Shown: one piece after another, positions 28,541-36,738 of the stretch
Position numbering within the stretch: the stretch's first letter is position 1
How the letters are laid out: each line of letters begins with the position of its first letter
NCBI GenBank assembly: GCA_041394945.1
Contig: JAWKHH010000005.1
Span: forward strand, 434,001 to 498,000
From: Bryobacteraceae bacterium
Lineage (GTDB): Bacteria; Acidobacteriota; Terriglobia; Bryobacterales; Bryobacteraceae
Length of the DNA stretch: 64,000 nucleotides
Direction: 5' to 3'
The notes under the pieces: model-generated
What the model was told of the DNA's origin: nothing
What the model saw: only the letters and a program-made list of their open reading frames with translations
The model's database searches: none
Translations under genes and position numbers: made by a program

Positions 28541-29938
28541 ATGAACAAGTTCTTCGAAGCATTTGCCAATATCTTCAAGATTCCGGACCTGCGTAACCGG
28601 GTCCTGTTCACACTCGCGCTGCTCGCCGTCTACCGCTTCGGCGCGCACGTGCCGGTGCCGGGCATCGACGCGAACAAGCTCGAAGCATTCTTCCAGGACA
28701 ATCCAGGCACCTTCTTCGGATTCATCGACATGTTCAGCGGCGGCATGTTCCGCCGGCTCACGGTGTTCGCGCTGGGCATCATGCCCTACATCACCGCGTC
28801 GATCATCCTGCAGTTGATGACGGTGGTGGTTCCGGCCCTTGAGAAACTTCAGAAGGAAGGCGAGCTCGGCCGGCGCAAGATCACCCAGTGGACGCGCTAT
28901 CTGACCGTCATCCTGGCGATGATGCAGTCGATCGGAATCGCGAGCGCCCTGCAGGGCCTTGGCCAGGGATTCGTCATCAACCCGGGCATCGGCTTCGTGC
29001 TGATGACGATGATCGCCCTCACCACCGGCACGGCGTTTATCATGTGGCTCGGCGAGCAGATCTCCGAGCGCGGCATCGGCAACGGGATGTCGCTGATCAT
29101 CTTCACCGGCATCGTGCGCGGATTGCCGGACGCCGCGGTGGAATTGGTGACGCAGGTCCGCACCGGGAACTGGAATTTCCTCCAGGTGCTGTTGATACTT
29201 ATCATGATGGTGGTGGTGATCGGCTTCATCGTGCTGGTGGAGCGCGGAGAGCGCCGCATCCCAGTGCAATACGCCAAGCGCGTGGTGGGCCGCAAGATGA
29301 TGGGCGGCCAGCAGACGCACCTTCCGCTGAAGGTGAACGCGGGCGGCGTGATCCCGGTGATTTTTGCTTCGTCGCTTCTCGCGATCCCGCAGAGCTTCGC
29401 GCAAATGGCCTTCGTCCGCAACAATGCGTGGCTGCGCGGCCTGCTCGAATCGATCAGCCACTCGATGCCGCTCTACTTCATCCTGTACACGGCATTGATC
29501 ATCTTCTTCTGCTTCTTCTACGTGTCGATCATCTTCAACCCGAACGAAGCGGCCGACAACATGCGTAAGTACGGCGGGTTTATCCCCGGCATCCGTCCCG
29601 GCCGCAACACCGCCGACTACATGAACAAGATCCTCACCCGCATCACGATGGTGGGCGGCCTGTACCTGGCGGTGCTTTCGCTGATTCCCGAAATCATGAT
29701 CGGCGGCGTGAAACTGCAACGGCTGCCGCTCATCGGCAACTGGATCGACTCGAATTTCCCCCGCGCCATCCTCGACGGGCTTGGCGTCAGCTTCTATTTC
29801 GGCGGCACGTCGCTGCTGATCGTGGTCGGTGTGGCGATGGATACGGTGAACCAGATCGAGGCGCAGTTGATCATGCGCCACTACGAGGGCTTCACGCCCC
29901 GCTCAGGCCGCATCCGCGGGCGGAGGAATGTATTTTAA
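28541..29938 (+). CDS. secY: Preprotein translocase channel SecY
   Basis: 465 aa, ten membrane segments, the inner-membrane pore for Sec export. Begins with IFKIPDLRNRVLFTLALLAVYRFGAHVPVPGI, has the plug-region GGMFRRLTVFALGIMPYITASIILQL and cytoplasmic loop 5 VERGERRIPVQYAKR. Twenty-eight bases after rplO. adk, which often follows secY, is missing; map comes next after 46 bases. Confidence 0.97.
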   Translation: MNKFFEAFANIFKIPDLRNRVLFTLALLAVYRFGAHVPVPGIDANKLEAFFQDNPGTFFGFIDMFSGGMFRRLTVFALGIMPYITASIILQLMTVVVPALEKLQKEGELGRRKITQWTRYLTVILAMMQSIGIASALQGLGQGFVINPGIGFVLMTMIALTTGTAFIMWLGEQISERGIGNGMSLIIFTGIVRGLPDAAVELVTQVRTGNWNFLQVLLILIMMVVVIGFIVLVERGERRIPVQYAKRVVGRKMMGGQQTHLPLKVNAGGVIPVIFASSLLAIPQSFAQMAFVRNNAWLRGLLESISHSMPLYFILYTALIIFFCFFYVSIIFNPNEAADNMRKYGGFIPGIRPGRNTADYMNKILTRITMVGGLYLAVLSLIPEIMIGGVKLQRLPLIGNWIDSNFPRAILDGLGVSFYFGGTSLLIVVGVAMDTVNQIEAQLIMRHYEGFTPRSGRIRGRRNVF

Positions 29939-29984
29939 GCAGGCGTGATACCATAAAACTGGTTTCCCCTGCGCAGTAATCTCG

Positions 29985-30755
29985 ATGATTGTCCGTAAGA
30001 CTCAGAGCGAATTGGAGAAGATGCGAGCCGCCGGCATGCTGGTATACAGCATTCTGAGTGAGCTCCAATCGATGGTGGCGGAAGGCGTCACCACGCTCGA
30101 CCTTGAGGCGCGGGCCGAACAAATGATGAAGGACGCTGGCGCGCGCCCGGCGTTCAAGAACTATTACGTGCCGGCGGTCGGGCAGAAGTACAAGTATGTC
30201 CTCTGCACATCGGTGAACGACGAGATCGTCCATGGTCTCCCGTCGGCGAAGCGGGTTTTGAAGAAGAGCGACATCGTGTCGATCGACACCGGCGTCGAGT
30301 TGAACGGCTACTACGGCGACTCGGCGATCACGGTGCCGGTAGGCGAGGTGCCCGCCGAAACCAGCCGCTTGCTGGCGGTAACCCGGCAGGCGCTCGAACT
30401 GGCGATTGAGCAGGCGCGGCCGGGAAACCGGCTGTTCGATATCTGCGGAGCGGTTGAGCGTCATGTCACCAGCAACGGTTTCGGGATCGTCCGCGAGTTT
30501 GTCGGTCACGGCATCGGAACAAAGCTCCATGAAGAGCCGCAGGTTCCCAACTACGTCGACCGATCGAACGAGAATCCGCGGTTGAAGGAAGGCATGGTGC
30601 TGGCCATCGAACCGATGGTCAACGCCGGCAAGCCGGATTCCCGGGTTGGGCCGGACCGATGGACCGCGCTCACGCGGGACGGTTCGTTTTCGGCTCACTT
30701 CGAGCACTGCGTCGCCATCACGGCGAACGGACCGTGGGTTTTGACCCGGCCGTGA
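29985..30755 (+). CDS. map: Methionine aminopeptidase, type I
   Basis: 256 aa. Removes the initiator Met from new proteins. Metal ligands: Asp in SIDTGVELNGYYGDSA (both Asp), His in FVGHGIG, Glu in LAIEPMVNAG and Glu in AHFEHCVAIT; substrate His in NDEIVHGLP. No N-terminal zinc-finger extension, so type Ia. Its stop overlaps the GTG of the IF-1 gene. Confidence 0.97.
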   Translation: MIVRKTQSELEKMRAAGMLVYSILSELQSMVAEGVTTLDLEARAEQMMKDAGARPAFKNYYVPAVGQKYKYVLCTSVNDEIVHGLPSAKRVLKKSDIVSIDTGVELNGYYGDSAITVPVGEVPAETSRLLAVTRQALELAIEQARPGNRLFDICGAVERHVTSNGFGIVREFVGHGIGTKLHEEPQVPNYVDRSNENPRLKEGMVLAIEPMVNAGKPDSRVGPDRWTALTRDGSFSAHFEHCVAITANGPWVLTRP

Positions 30756-31009
30756 ACGAGGAAGAGTCGGGCGGCGGAGAGCTGCTCGGGACGGTGATCG
30801 AGCTGCTGGCGAGCGCCAAGTGCCGCGTCGAGCTTGAGAACCGGAAGCGGATCGTGGCCCATCCGGGCCCCGCTTCGAAATCGAATTTCGTCCGGCTTCG
30901 TCCGGGCGACCAGGTAGCGGTGATCCTGTCGCCGCGCGACGAAACCCGGGGCCGGATCGTCCGGCTGATCGAAGCGCAGGTGCGAGGCCGGGACCGGGGA
31001 GTTTTGTAG
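30752..31009 (+). CDS. infA: Translation initiation factor IF-1, divergent
   Basis: 85 aa OB-fold protein in the exact infA position between map and rpmJ. GTVIELLASAKCRVELENRKRIVAHPG, split as seen, then FVRLRPGDQVAVILSPRDETRGRIVRL match IF-1, but the family's usual HISGKMR reads HPGPASKS and there are extra residues at both ends. GTG start overlapping the map stop (GTGA). IF-1 occupies the A site during initiation. Probably the functional infA, unless a second, more typical copy lies elsewhere. Confidence 0.85.
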   Translation: MNEEESGGGELLGTVIELLASAKCRVELENRKRIVAHPGPASKSNFVRLRPGDQVAVILSPRDETRGRIVRLIEAQVRGRDRGVL

Positions 31010-31038
31010 GGGCCGCGAAGGTCCCCGAGGAGAACGTT

Positions 31039-31152
31039 ATGAAGGTGCGAGCATCGGTTAAACGAGTTTGCGAGAAGTGCAAACTGATCCACCGCCACGG
31101 CGTGGTGCGCATCATTTGCGTCAACCCCAAGCACAAGCAGCGGCAGGGTTAA
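31039..31152 (+). CDS. rpmJ: Ribosomal protein L36
   Basis: 37 aa, shorter than most gene finders' limit. Reads MKVRASVKRVCEKCKLIHR and ends with CVNPKHKQRQG; the Cys-Cys-Cys-His zinc set (CEKC, C, H) is complete, so this is the zinc-binding form. GAGGAG lies before the ATG. Normal place between infA and rpsM. Confidence 0.95.
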   Translation: MKVRASVKRVCEKCKLIHRHGVVRIICVNPKHKQRQG

Positions 31153-31175
31153 GGGAACACAGGAGAAATCGGAAG

Positions 31176-31556
31176 ATGGCGCGTATCGTTGGCGTGGACC
31201 TCCCGCCCCGGAAACGGGCGGAGATCGGGCTCACCTATATCTACGGCGTGGGACGCACCCGCGCAAAGTCGATCCTGTTTCGCGCGGGCATCGAGTTCGA
31301 CAAGAAGATCCAGGACCTCACCGAAGACGAAGTGAGCCGGATCCGTCAAATTCTCGAAGACGAAGGCTCCAACGAGGGCGACCTCCGCAAGGAACTTTCG
31401 CTCAACATCAAGCGGCTGATCGAAATGGGCTCCTACCGGGGCCTCCGCCATCGCCGGAGCCTGCCGGCGCGCGGCCAGCGGACACACACCAACGCGCGGA
31501 CGCGGAAGGGACCGCGGCGGGCCACGGTTGCCGGAAAGAAAAAGGCGGGCAAGTAA
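31176..31556 (+). CDS. rpsM: Ribosomal protein S13
   Basis: 126 aa from the ATG at 31176, giving the usual length; frame is open earlier but without support. MARIVGVDLPPRKRAEIGLTYIYG-type start (shown in part), helix-two-turn-helix, SYRGLRHRRSLPARGQRTHTNARTRKG tail blocks. Head protein touching P-site tRNA. Confidence 0.97.
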   Translation: MARIVGVDLPPRKRAEIGLTYIYGVGRTRAKSILFRAGIEFDKKIQDLTEDEVSRIRQILEDEGSNEGDLRKELSLNIKRLIEMGSYRGLRHRRSLPARGQRTHTNARTRKGPRRATVAGKKKAGK

Positions 31557-31559
31557 TCC

Positions 31560-31967
31560 ATGGCAAAACAGCAAAAAGCGGCCGGCAAGAAGAAGGTTTT
31601 CAAGAAGCGCGAAAAGCGGAGCGTGCCGGTGGGCCAGGTCTTCGTGCAGGCCTCGTTCAACAACACGATCGTCACCATCACCGATCCGTTGGGGAACGTC
31701 CTGTGCTGGTCGAGCGCGGGCTCGCTCGGGTTCCGCGGATCGCGGAAAGGGACGCCGTTCGCCGCCCAGCAGGCCTCGCTCACCGCGGGCAACAAGGCGA
31801 AGGAATCGGGATTGCGCACCGTCGACGTGTACGTGAGCGGCCCGGGATCCGGGCGCGAATCGGCGGTCCGCGCGCTGTCCACGCTCGGGATCGAAGTAAA
31901 GTCGATCCGCGACACCACGCCGATCCCGCACAACGGCTGCCGCCCACCCAAGAAGCGCCGCGTCTGA
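31560..31967 (+). CDS. rpsK: Ribosomal protein S11
   Basis: 135 aa. VQASFNNTIVTITDPLGNVL, SAGSLGFRGSRKGTPFAAQ and the C-terminal DTTPIPHNGCRPPKKRRV are diagnostic. Platform protein at the E-site. Three bases after rpsM. A 134-base gap follows before rpsD. Confidence 0.97.
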   Translation: MAKQQKAAGKKKVFKKREKRSVPVGQVFVQASFNNTIVTITDPLGNVLCWSSAGSLGFRGSRKGTPFAAQQASLTAGNKAKESGLRTVDVYVSGPGSGRESAVRALSTLGIEVKSIRDTTPIPHNGCRPPKKRRV

Positions 31968-32101
31968 CGAGTTGACATCGAATTGCGCCGCGACCGTGAG
32001 GGAGCGGACACAGGAAAGCAGGAAGAAGCCCACCGCCGTCAAAGGCCCTTGGCGTAAACTGCACCTGATTTACACAAGAACCAGGTAAGGAGAACCAATC
32101 A

Positions 32102-32734
32102 GTGGCTCGATATACTGGCCCGGTCTGCCGGCAGTGCCGGCGCGAGGGCATGAAGCTATTCCTCAAAGGTGAACGCTGCCATACCGAGAAGTGCGCCATC
32201 GAAAAGCGCAACTTCCCCCCCGGACAGCACGGCAAGGCCCGCAAACCGAAGATGCTCGGCTATGGCATCCAGTTGCGCGAAAAGCAGAAGGTCCGCCGGA
32301 TCTACGGAATGGGCGAACGCCAGTTCCGCAATCTGTTCGAAAAGGCCGCCCGGGTAAAGGGCATCACCGGTGAGAACCTGCTCGGGATGCTCGAGCGCCG
32401 TCTCGACAACGTGATTTACCGCATGGGCTTCGGCACCAGCCGCGCCCAGTCCCGCCAGGTTGTCCGCCACGGCCACATCCAGGTGAACGGCCGTAAGGTC
32501 AACATCCCCTCGTTTCAGGTGAAGCCCAACGACGTCGTCGAAGTCCGCGAGGCCAGCAAGAAAAACCCCACCATCCTCGGCGCCCGCGACGCTACGGCGC
32601 ACGCGCCGGTGCCCAACTGGCTCGAAGTCGATCGCGACGCCTTCCGCGGCCGCGTCATCGCTCAGCCAAAACGCGACGAACTCGTTCAGATCCAGATCAA
32701 CGAACAGCAGATCGTCGAACTGTACTCGAAGTAG
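32102..32734 (+). CDS. rpsD: Ribosomal protein S4, zinc-binding type
   Basis: 210 aa, GTG start. Primary 16S binder. N-terminal Cys set (CRQC, CHTEKC) makes it the zinc form; S4 domain with LERRLDNVIYRMGFGTSRAQ and VRHGHIQVNGRKVNIPS follows. A 134-base gap after rpsK contains TTGACA (31973-31978) without a good -10, and an AAGGAG site before the start; the gap could hold an S4 regulatory target as in other alpha operons. Confidence 0.97.
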   Translation: MARYTGPVCRQCRREGMKLFLKGERCHTEKCAIEKRNFPPGQHGKARKPKMLGYGIQLREKQKVRRIYGMGERQFRNLFEKAARVKGITGENLLGMLERRLDNVIYRMGFGTSRAQSRQVVRHGHIQVNGRKVNIPSFQVKPNDVVEVREASKKNPTILGARDATAHAPVPNWLEVDRDAFRGRVIAQPKRDELVQIQINEQQIVELYSK

Positions 32735-32756
32735 CCCGAAGGGAGGCCAAAGCAAT

Positions 32757-33773
32757 ATGTTCAAGGGATTCCAGAAACCGAAGCGGCTTGTCGCCAACAC
32801 CGAGACTCTCACGGACCGGTATGGCATGTTCTGGGCGCAGCCGTTCGAACGCGGCTTCGGCACCACCATCGGCAGCAGCCTCCGCCGCGTGCTGCTCAGC
32901 TCGATTGAGGGCTGCGCCATCACTGCGGTGCGAATCGAAGGCGTTTCGCACGAATTCAGCCCGATTCCCGGCGTCGTCGAAGACGCCACCGACATCATCC
33001 TTAACCTGAAGCAGGTGCCTTTCAAGATGGTGGGCGAAGGCGTCCACTCGGCGCGCATCTGGGTCGACCAGCCCGGCGAAGTGCTGAGCGGCCAGATTCA
33101 AACCAGCCCCGAAGTGGAAGTGCTCGATCGCCACATGCACATCGCCACGGTGAGCGAAGGCGGGAAGCTTCACATCGAACTGCGGCTCAAGAGCGGCCGC
33201 GGGTACGTCGCCGCTGACCGTAACTTCGACGACGACCTGCCGGTGGACTACATTCCGATCGACTCCGTCCACTCGCCCGTCCGCAAGGTGAACTTCGCCG
33301 TCGAGAACGCCCGTCTCGGTCAGATGACCGACTACGACAAGCTCACGCTCGAGGTGTGGACCAACGGCGCCATCTCGCCGCAGGACGCCATCGGCCAGGC
33401 GGCCAAGCTCCTGAAGGACCACATGACCATCTTCATTAACTTCGAAGAGGTCACCGAGGTCGCCGAAGAGCCCGCCGAGCGCGCCATCAACCAGATGAAC
33501 GAGGTGCTCAACCGGAGCGTGGAAGAGTTGGAGCTTTCGGTTCGTTCCTACAACTGCCTCAAGAACGCCAACATTCAAACCATTGGCGATCTGGTGCAGA
33601 AGACCGAAGCTGAGATGCTTCGCACGAAGAACTTCGGCCGCAAGTCGCTCAACGAGATCAAGGAGATCCTGGGCAACTTGAGCCTTTCGTTCGGCATGCG
33701 GTTCGATTCGCAGGGGCGGCTGATTTCGCCGTCCGGCCAGCCGGTGACCATCGGCGAAGCTGCGGCAGAGTAA
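32757..33773 (+). CDS. rpoA: RNA polymerase alpha subunit
   Basis: 338 aa. N-terminal dimer domain with GFGTTIGSSLRRVLLSSIEG, C-terminal domain with SVRSYNCLKNANIQTIGDL and KNFGRKSLNEIKEIL that touches UP elements and activators. Standard place between rpsD and rplQ. Confidence 0.98.
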   Translation: MFKGFQKPKRLVANTETLTDRYGMFWAQPFERGFGTTIGSSLRRVLLSSIEGCAITAVRIEGVSHEFSPIPGVVEDATDIILNLKQVPFKMVGEGVHSARIWVDQPGEVLSGQIQTSPEVEVLDRHMHIATVSEGGKLHIELRLKSGRGYVAADRNFDDDLPVDYIPIDSVHSPVRKVNFAVENARLGQMTDYDKLTLEVWTNGAISPQDAIGQAAKLLKDHMTIFINFEEVTEVAEEPAERAINQMNEVLNRSVEELELSVRSYNCLKNANIQTIGDLVQKTEAEMLRTKNFGRKSLNEIKEILGNLSLSFGMRFDSQGRLISPSGQPVTIGEAAAE

Positions 33774-33792
33774 GAGACGGAGAAACGAACCA

Positions 33793-34248
33793 ATGCGACA
33801 CGGAAGAGGCGGATTCAAACTCAAACGCACGCTCAGCCACCGCAAGAGCCTGCTGCGCAACCTGGTGACCAGTGTGATCGGTAACGAGAGCGAACGCATC
33901 GTCACCACGGTCCCGAAGGCCAAGGCCGCGAAGCCCTGGGTCGACCGCATGATCACGCTCGGCAAGAAGGACACGCTCCACGCCCGGCGCATGGCTGCGG
34001 CGTTCCTCCAGACGCCGGAAAGCGTGCAGAAGCTGTTCGACAAGCTCGGACCGCGCTTCTCGCAGCGCAACGGCGGCTACACGCGCATCGTGCGGCTCGG
34101 GCCCCGCAAGGGCGACGGCGCCGAACAGTGCCTGCTCGAACTCGTTGACGCCAAGCTCATCCGGCGCGCCGAAGAGCGGCGGAAGCGGAAGGAAGAGCGG
34201 CTCGCGGCATTGCGCGAGGGTCGCGAGGAAGAGGGCGGCGAAGAGTAG
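33793..34248 (+). CDS. rplQ: Ribosomal protein L17
   Basis: 151 aa. MRHGRGGFKLKRTLSHRKSLLRNL start with the family's RxxxHRxxLLRNL block, then GGYTRIVRLGPRKGDGAEQCLLEL. A charged Arg/Glu tail of about 25 residues extends it beyond the usual 120-130. Last gene of the superoperon; no clear hairpin-plus-U terminator was seen in the AT-rich 193 bases after it. Confidence 0.97.
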   Translation: MRHGRGGFKLKRTLSHRKSLLRNLVTSVIGNESERIVTTVPKAKAAKPWVDRMITLGKKDTLHARRMAAAFLQTPESVQKLFDKLGPRFSQRNGGYTRIVRLGPRKGDGAEQCLLELVDAKLIRRAEERRKRKEERLAALREGREEEGGEE

Positions 34249-34375
34249 TTCATCCAAGTCAAATTGGAAAGGAAGCGATTGATTTCATTCGCAAACCGTG
34301 CCAAAATCGCTACTATGTAATCGTTTTGTAATTGTTTGGCCATCTCGCTGCAATTCGATTCTGCTACCGTCCTGA

Positions 34376-34402
34376 TTGACGCAGTTCGAACCGTTATAGA
34401 AT
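34376..34402 (+). promoter_or_regulatory. Weak promoter candidate before accessory island
   Basis: TTGACG (34376-34381) and TAGAAT (34397-34402) are only 15 bases apart, so weaker than ideal; GTTCGAAC between them is a perfect palindrome. It lies in the AT-rich gap 34249-34441 and would serve the membrane-protein gene at 34442. Confidence 0.3.
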
Positions 34403-34441
34403 CGTCATCAACAATTAACGGGGGCGCTGCTCAATGGAAAC

Positions 34442-34828
34442 ATGACTCAGCAGCAGACCACTCGGACGGATAGCTCGGGCGTAGCTGGCTTTTGTGTACT
34501 GTTGATAGGACTTACGGCCGTGATGTCCCCTCGGCGCGCCGTCGTCGGGTTGGTCATCGCGCTGTCCTGTTTGTTGTTGTTTCTGATCATTGAGAGATTC
34601 GCCGAAGCGCGATTGCGCGACCTTCCGTGGGCGATATTGCTGCCGCGTCGATTCATACCTTATGTTCTGGGTGACGTGGAGGTTCTACAGTCCGAGGTGG
34701 TTCGACGCCGGGGCAAGATTGTGGGCTATCTCTGGCGCGTCAATAAGTCGGTCCAACTCGTGCCAATGGCTGCCCAAATTCGCCTGATCGGAGTTCTTCG
34801 CCGGATCCTCTTCGAGTGGCGGAGATGA
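34442..34828 (+). CDS. Small membrane protein, unknown function
   Basis: 128 aa. Polar N-terminus, one or two membrane segments (GFCVLLIGLTAVM and VVGLVIALSCLLLFLIIE), then a basic cytoplasmic part with RRRGKIVGYLWRVNKSVQL. No family recognised. Base composition is more AT-rich than the ribosomal cluster. First gene of the accessory island; start lacks a strong ribosome binding site, so reality is likely but not sure. Confidence 0.45.
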   Translation: MTQQQTTRTDSSGVAGFCVLLIGLTAVMSPRRAVVGLVIALSCLLLFLIIERFAEARLRDLPWAILLPRRFIPYVLGDVEVLQSEVVRRRGKIVGYLWRVNKSVQLVPMAAQIRLIGVLRRILFEWRR

Positions 34829-34888
34829 AGGAGGGGGAACGCAAGTGTCTGGATATTCGTCATCACAGTTTGGAGATCCGTCTAAACC

Positions 34889-35203
34889 ATGAACATCAAC
34901 CTAGAAGTGGCGTTGCTCAGAGCAATCGATCGGCATCGTGGTTCGGCTGCTCTCGAACTATGCAAAGTAGTGTCAACTGAACTTGATGAAAGAAAAGGCA
35001 TAGAGGATCTGTATCCTGTACTACTATGGCTGGAATCTAAGGGAATGGTATCCTCTAGACCGGGGGAGGCCGATTCCAATCGAGCAGGACATCCGACTCT
35101 TTTGTTTCAGATCGAAGGCTTGGGTGTCAAGGCCCTTGAAGAGGCTAAGGATCCCGGGGTCGAGTCCCCGGTATGGCGTGATGCTTTCGCCTTGAGCCAT
35201 TAG
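34889..35203 (+). CDS. PadR-like winged-helix regulator (short form)
   Basis: 104 aa. The block LYPVLLWLESKGMVSSRPGEA, followed by HPTLLFQIEGLGVKALEEA, matches the wing and recognition region of PadR regulators; the C-terminal dimer helix domain is missing, which is common in the short subfamily. In acidobacteria such genes often sit beside permease genes, which are not found here. Sixty bases after the small membrane-protein gene, same strand. Confidence 0.6.
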   Translation: MNINLEVALLRAIDRHRGSAALELCKVVSTELDERKGIEDLYPVLLWLESKGMVSSRPGEADSNRAGHPTLLFQIEGLGVKALEEAKDPGVESPVWRDAFALSH

Positions 35204-35240
35204 CACACGTCTTCGTGGTAGGGTTATCAGGAGTATCGTC

Positions 35241-35258
35241 TATAACCAGTATAACCAG
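35241..35258. repeat. Two-copy 9-base tandem repeat
   Basis: TATAACCAG occurs twice back to back (35241-35249, 35250-35258) in the 162-base gap between the PadR-like gene and the convergent membrane-protein gene. No gene was seen in this gap. May be a binding site or chance. Confidence 0.5.
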
Positions 35259-35365
35259 CCCAAGAACTTCCAATCCAGAACGAGGCAGCTTTCGGAAACC
35301 TCCGGTGGCCGGTGGAGCCTTAGGCAGCCGCGCCCTGCGGGAACCGCATTCAAAGGCTTGTGGAA

Positions 35366-36034
35366 TCAGATCCAATACTTCAGTCCCACTTTTATCGACC
35401 AAAGCGTCCGCAGGAAGGCTGGGCTGACTAGAGACAATGGGCCAGGTCGCAGTTCTGCGCGCGTTAGTTCGTTTGCGACAGCCGTAACTCCTGCGAACCT
35501 AGCAGAATTCCTGAGACCGGTTGGCAAATAGGCAACTAGTGCTACCACAATGGCCATCACGCTCCCAAAGAACGTTGCAACACCCATACGCTGTGAAAAC
35601 AAGAGGTACTCGATAGCCGTCAACAATAAGAGGAATCCGAAACTGATAGGCACCAACGAGGTTCTGGCGCTGCCCGGCATGGGGCGATCGTGCACATTGT
35701 CTTGGATCTCGGCACGAACCATCGCGCCCAACTCAGCCGAGCACCTTCGCTCGGCAAGCACCGACGCTTGGCGAAGGATGCGCTCCGCCCGCGAGTGCTG
35801 TCCTGCATCCCTACGACAAGCCGCTTCACTGATCATACTGAATACGGCGTCATCCGTGCGATCGATTGCAGCGAATACGGTTGCTAGGTCGTGTTCGAGG
35901 TTGCCAGCCCGACGGGCCGCTTCTACATAGTCTGCGCTTCCAGGCGTCAATTGCGCTAACCTCAACATCCATAGAGTCTTTTCCTTAACGAGGGCCTGAA
36001 GAATGACCTCCTCCATGTTTAGCCCGTCTGCCAT
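35366..36034 (-). CDS. Membrane protein with helical soluble N-domain, unknown function
   Basis: 222 aa. Residues 1-115 are helical with a TPR-like unit (AACRRDAGQHSRAERILRQAS); two membrane segments follow (PISFGFLLLLTAIEYLLF and FFGSVMAIVVALVAYL), then a 50-residue tail. AGAGGAG nine bases before the ATG at 36034 supports that start, which overlaps the 3' end of the upstream gene by 16 bases. The two genes are thus a coupled pair. No family recognised; the shape (cytosolic sensor-like part plus membrane hairpin) resembles effectors of small accessory modules, which is inference only. Confidence 0.6.
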   Translation of the reverse strand: MADGLNMEEVILQALVKEKTLWMLRLAQLTPGSADYVEAARRAGNLEHDLATVFAAIDRTDDAVFSMISEAACRRDAGQHSRAERILRQASVLAERRCSAELGAMVRAEIQDNVHDRPMPGSARTSLVPISFGFLLLLTAIEYLLFSQRMGVATFFGSVMAIVVALVAYLPTGLRNSARFAGVTAVANELTRAELRPGPLSLVSPAFLRTLWSIKVGLKYWI

Positions 36035-36579
36035 AGTACGATGCTCCTCTGTTGAAACGCAGCCACGAACGCGTAGCGAGTTCGGAACGCAGCACTAGGG
36101 CTCTTCGAGACTTGGTGGATCTTCTCATCCAACACAACCTTGAGACTCTTCGCCGTCGTCCCTGACACCTCGATCACCCCCAGTCGTTCACCCGGACGAC
36201 CTCCAACCCAGTAGTCAAAGCTGTCCCCCCTCCTCGCGACCTCGACGACTGAAAGGTCGAGATCTACTCTGACGATGAGTATCGCCAGAGCGAGGGCCGC
36301 CAACTCGGTGACCCGATGCTGCTCCGTCAGAGCCAAATGCGAACCGACTCGCTTGTCGAACCCAACAACCTCGATCCACAAAACTGCTGCGTCGGATGAA
36401 TTCCTCAGGAAACCCCTTTCCTTGGTTAACAGTTGACAGGAATCAGCGCAGCCAACTCCGAGCGGGGACTTGACTCGACTGAGGCTCTTGGTCCCAAGGT
36501 TCGGGTTGGAGAACTCCGACAACCTAGCCGCGAGACTAGGAAGCCACGAATCAATCACATCCACATAGAAGCGGTTCAT
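36019..36579 (-). CDS. Hypothetical protein, possible PD-(D/E)xK-like fold
   Basis: 186 aa from the ATG at 36579, which has GGAG nine bases ahead; an upstream ATG at 36627 would add 16 residues. The C-terminal half reads DSFDYWVGGRPGERLGVIEVSGT then VVLDEKIHQVSKSP: an Asp, a beta strand ending in Glu, and a nearby basic helix as in PD-(D/E)xK nucleases, though the Lys position holds Ser. I recall similar FDYW...EVSGT proteins in other genomes without known function. It is followed by, and overlaps, a membrane-protein gene. Codon use is unlike the ribosomal neighbours. Confidence 0.5.
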   Translation of the reverse strand: MNRFYVDVIDSWLPSLAARLSEFSNPNLGTKSLSRVKSPLGVGCADSCQLLTKERGFLRNSSDAAVLWIEVVGFDKRVGSHLALTEQHRVTELAALALAILIVRVDLDLSVVEVARRGDSFDYWVGGRPGERLGVIEVSGTTAKSLKVVLDEKIHQVSKSPSAAFRTRYAFVAAFQQRSIVLWQTG

Positions 36580-36672
36580 CTGCGGAATCTCCGCAAGATT
36601 GAAAATCAACATAGCCCAACCCGTCACTCTAGGCTACAAAGGCCGAAAAAGCAAGTGTCCCGCACAAGTTGA

Positions 36673-36701
36673 CCCGGAGCGATGACGGGCCCGGAGCGAT
36701 G
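36673..36701. repeat. 12-base direct repeat in divergent promoter region
   Basis: CCCGGAGCGATG at 36673-36684 and 36690-36701, period 17, lies between the divergently transcribed 36579 and 36739 genes. It is GC-rich inside an AT-rich island and may be a regulator site for either gene. Confidence 0.5.
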
Positions 36702-36738
36702 CTAGCGCGGCGAGGCCGTTCGTGATATAGTTGCACGA

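Noticed and set aside
31973..31978. TTGACA in the gap before rpsD as a promoter
   Set aside because: No acceptable -10 lies 15-19 bases downstream, so it was mentioned only in the rpsD entry.
34275..34310. GCGATT...AATCGC pairing after rplQ as a terminator
   Set aside because: Only six base pairs with a 24-base loop and no U-run.
35145..35402. 85-codon minus-strand frame between the PadR-like gene and the membrane protein gene
   Set aside because: It overlaps both neighbours, has no start signal and no recognisable domain.
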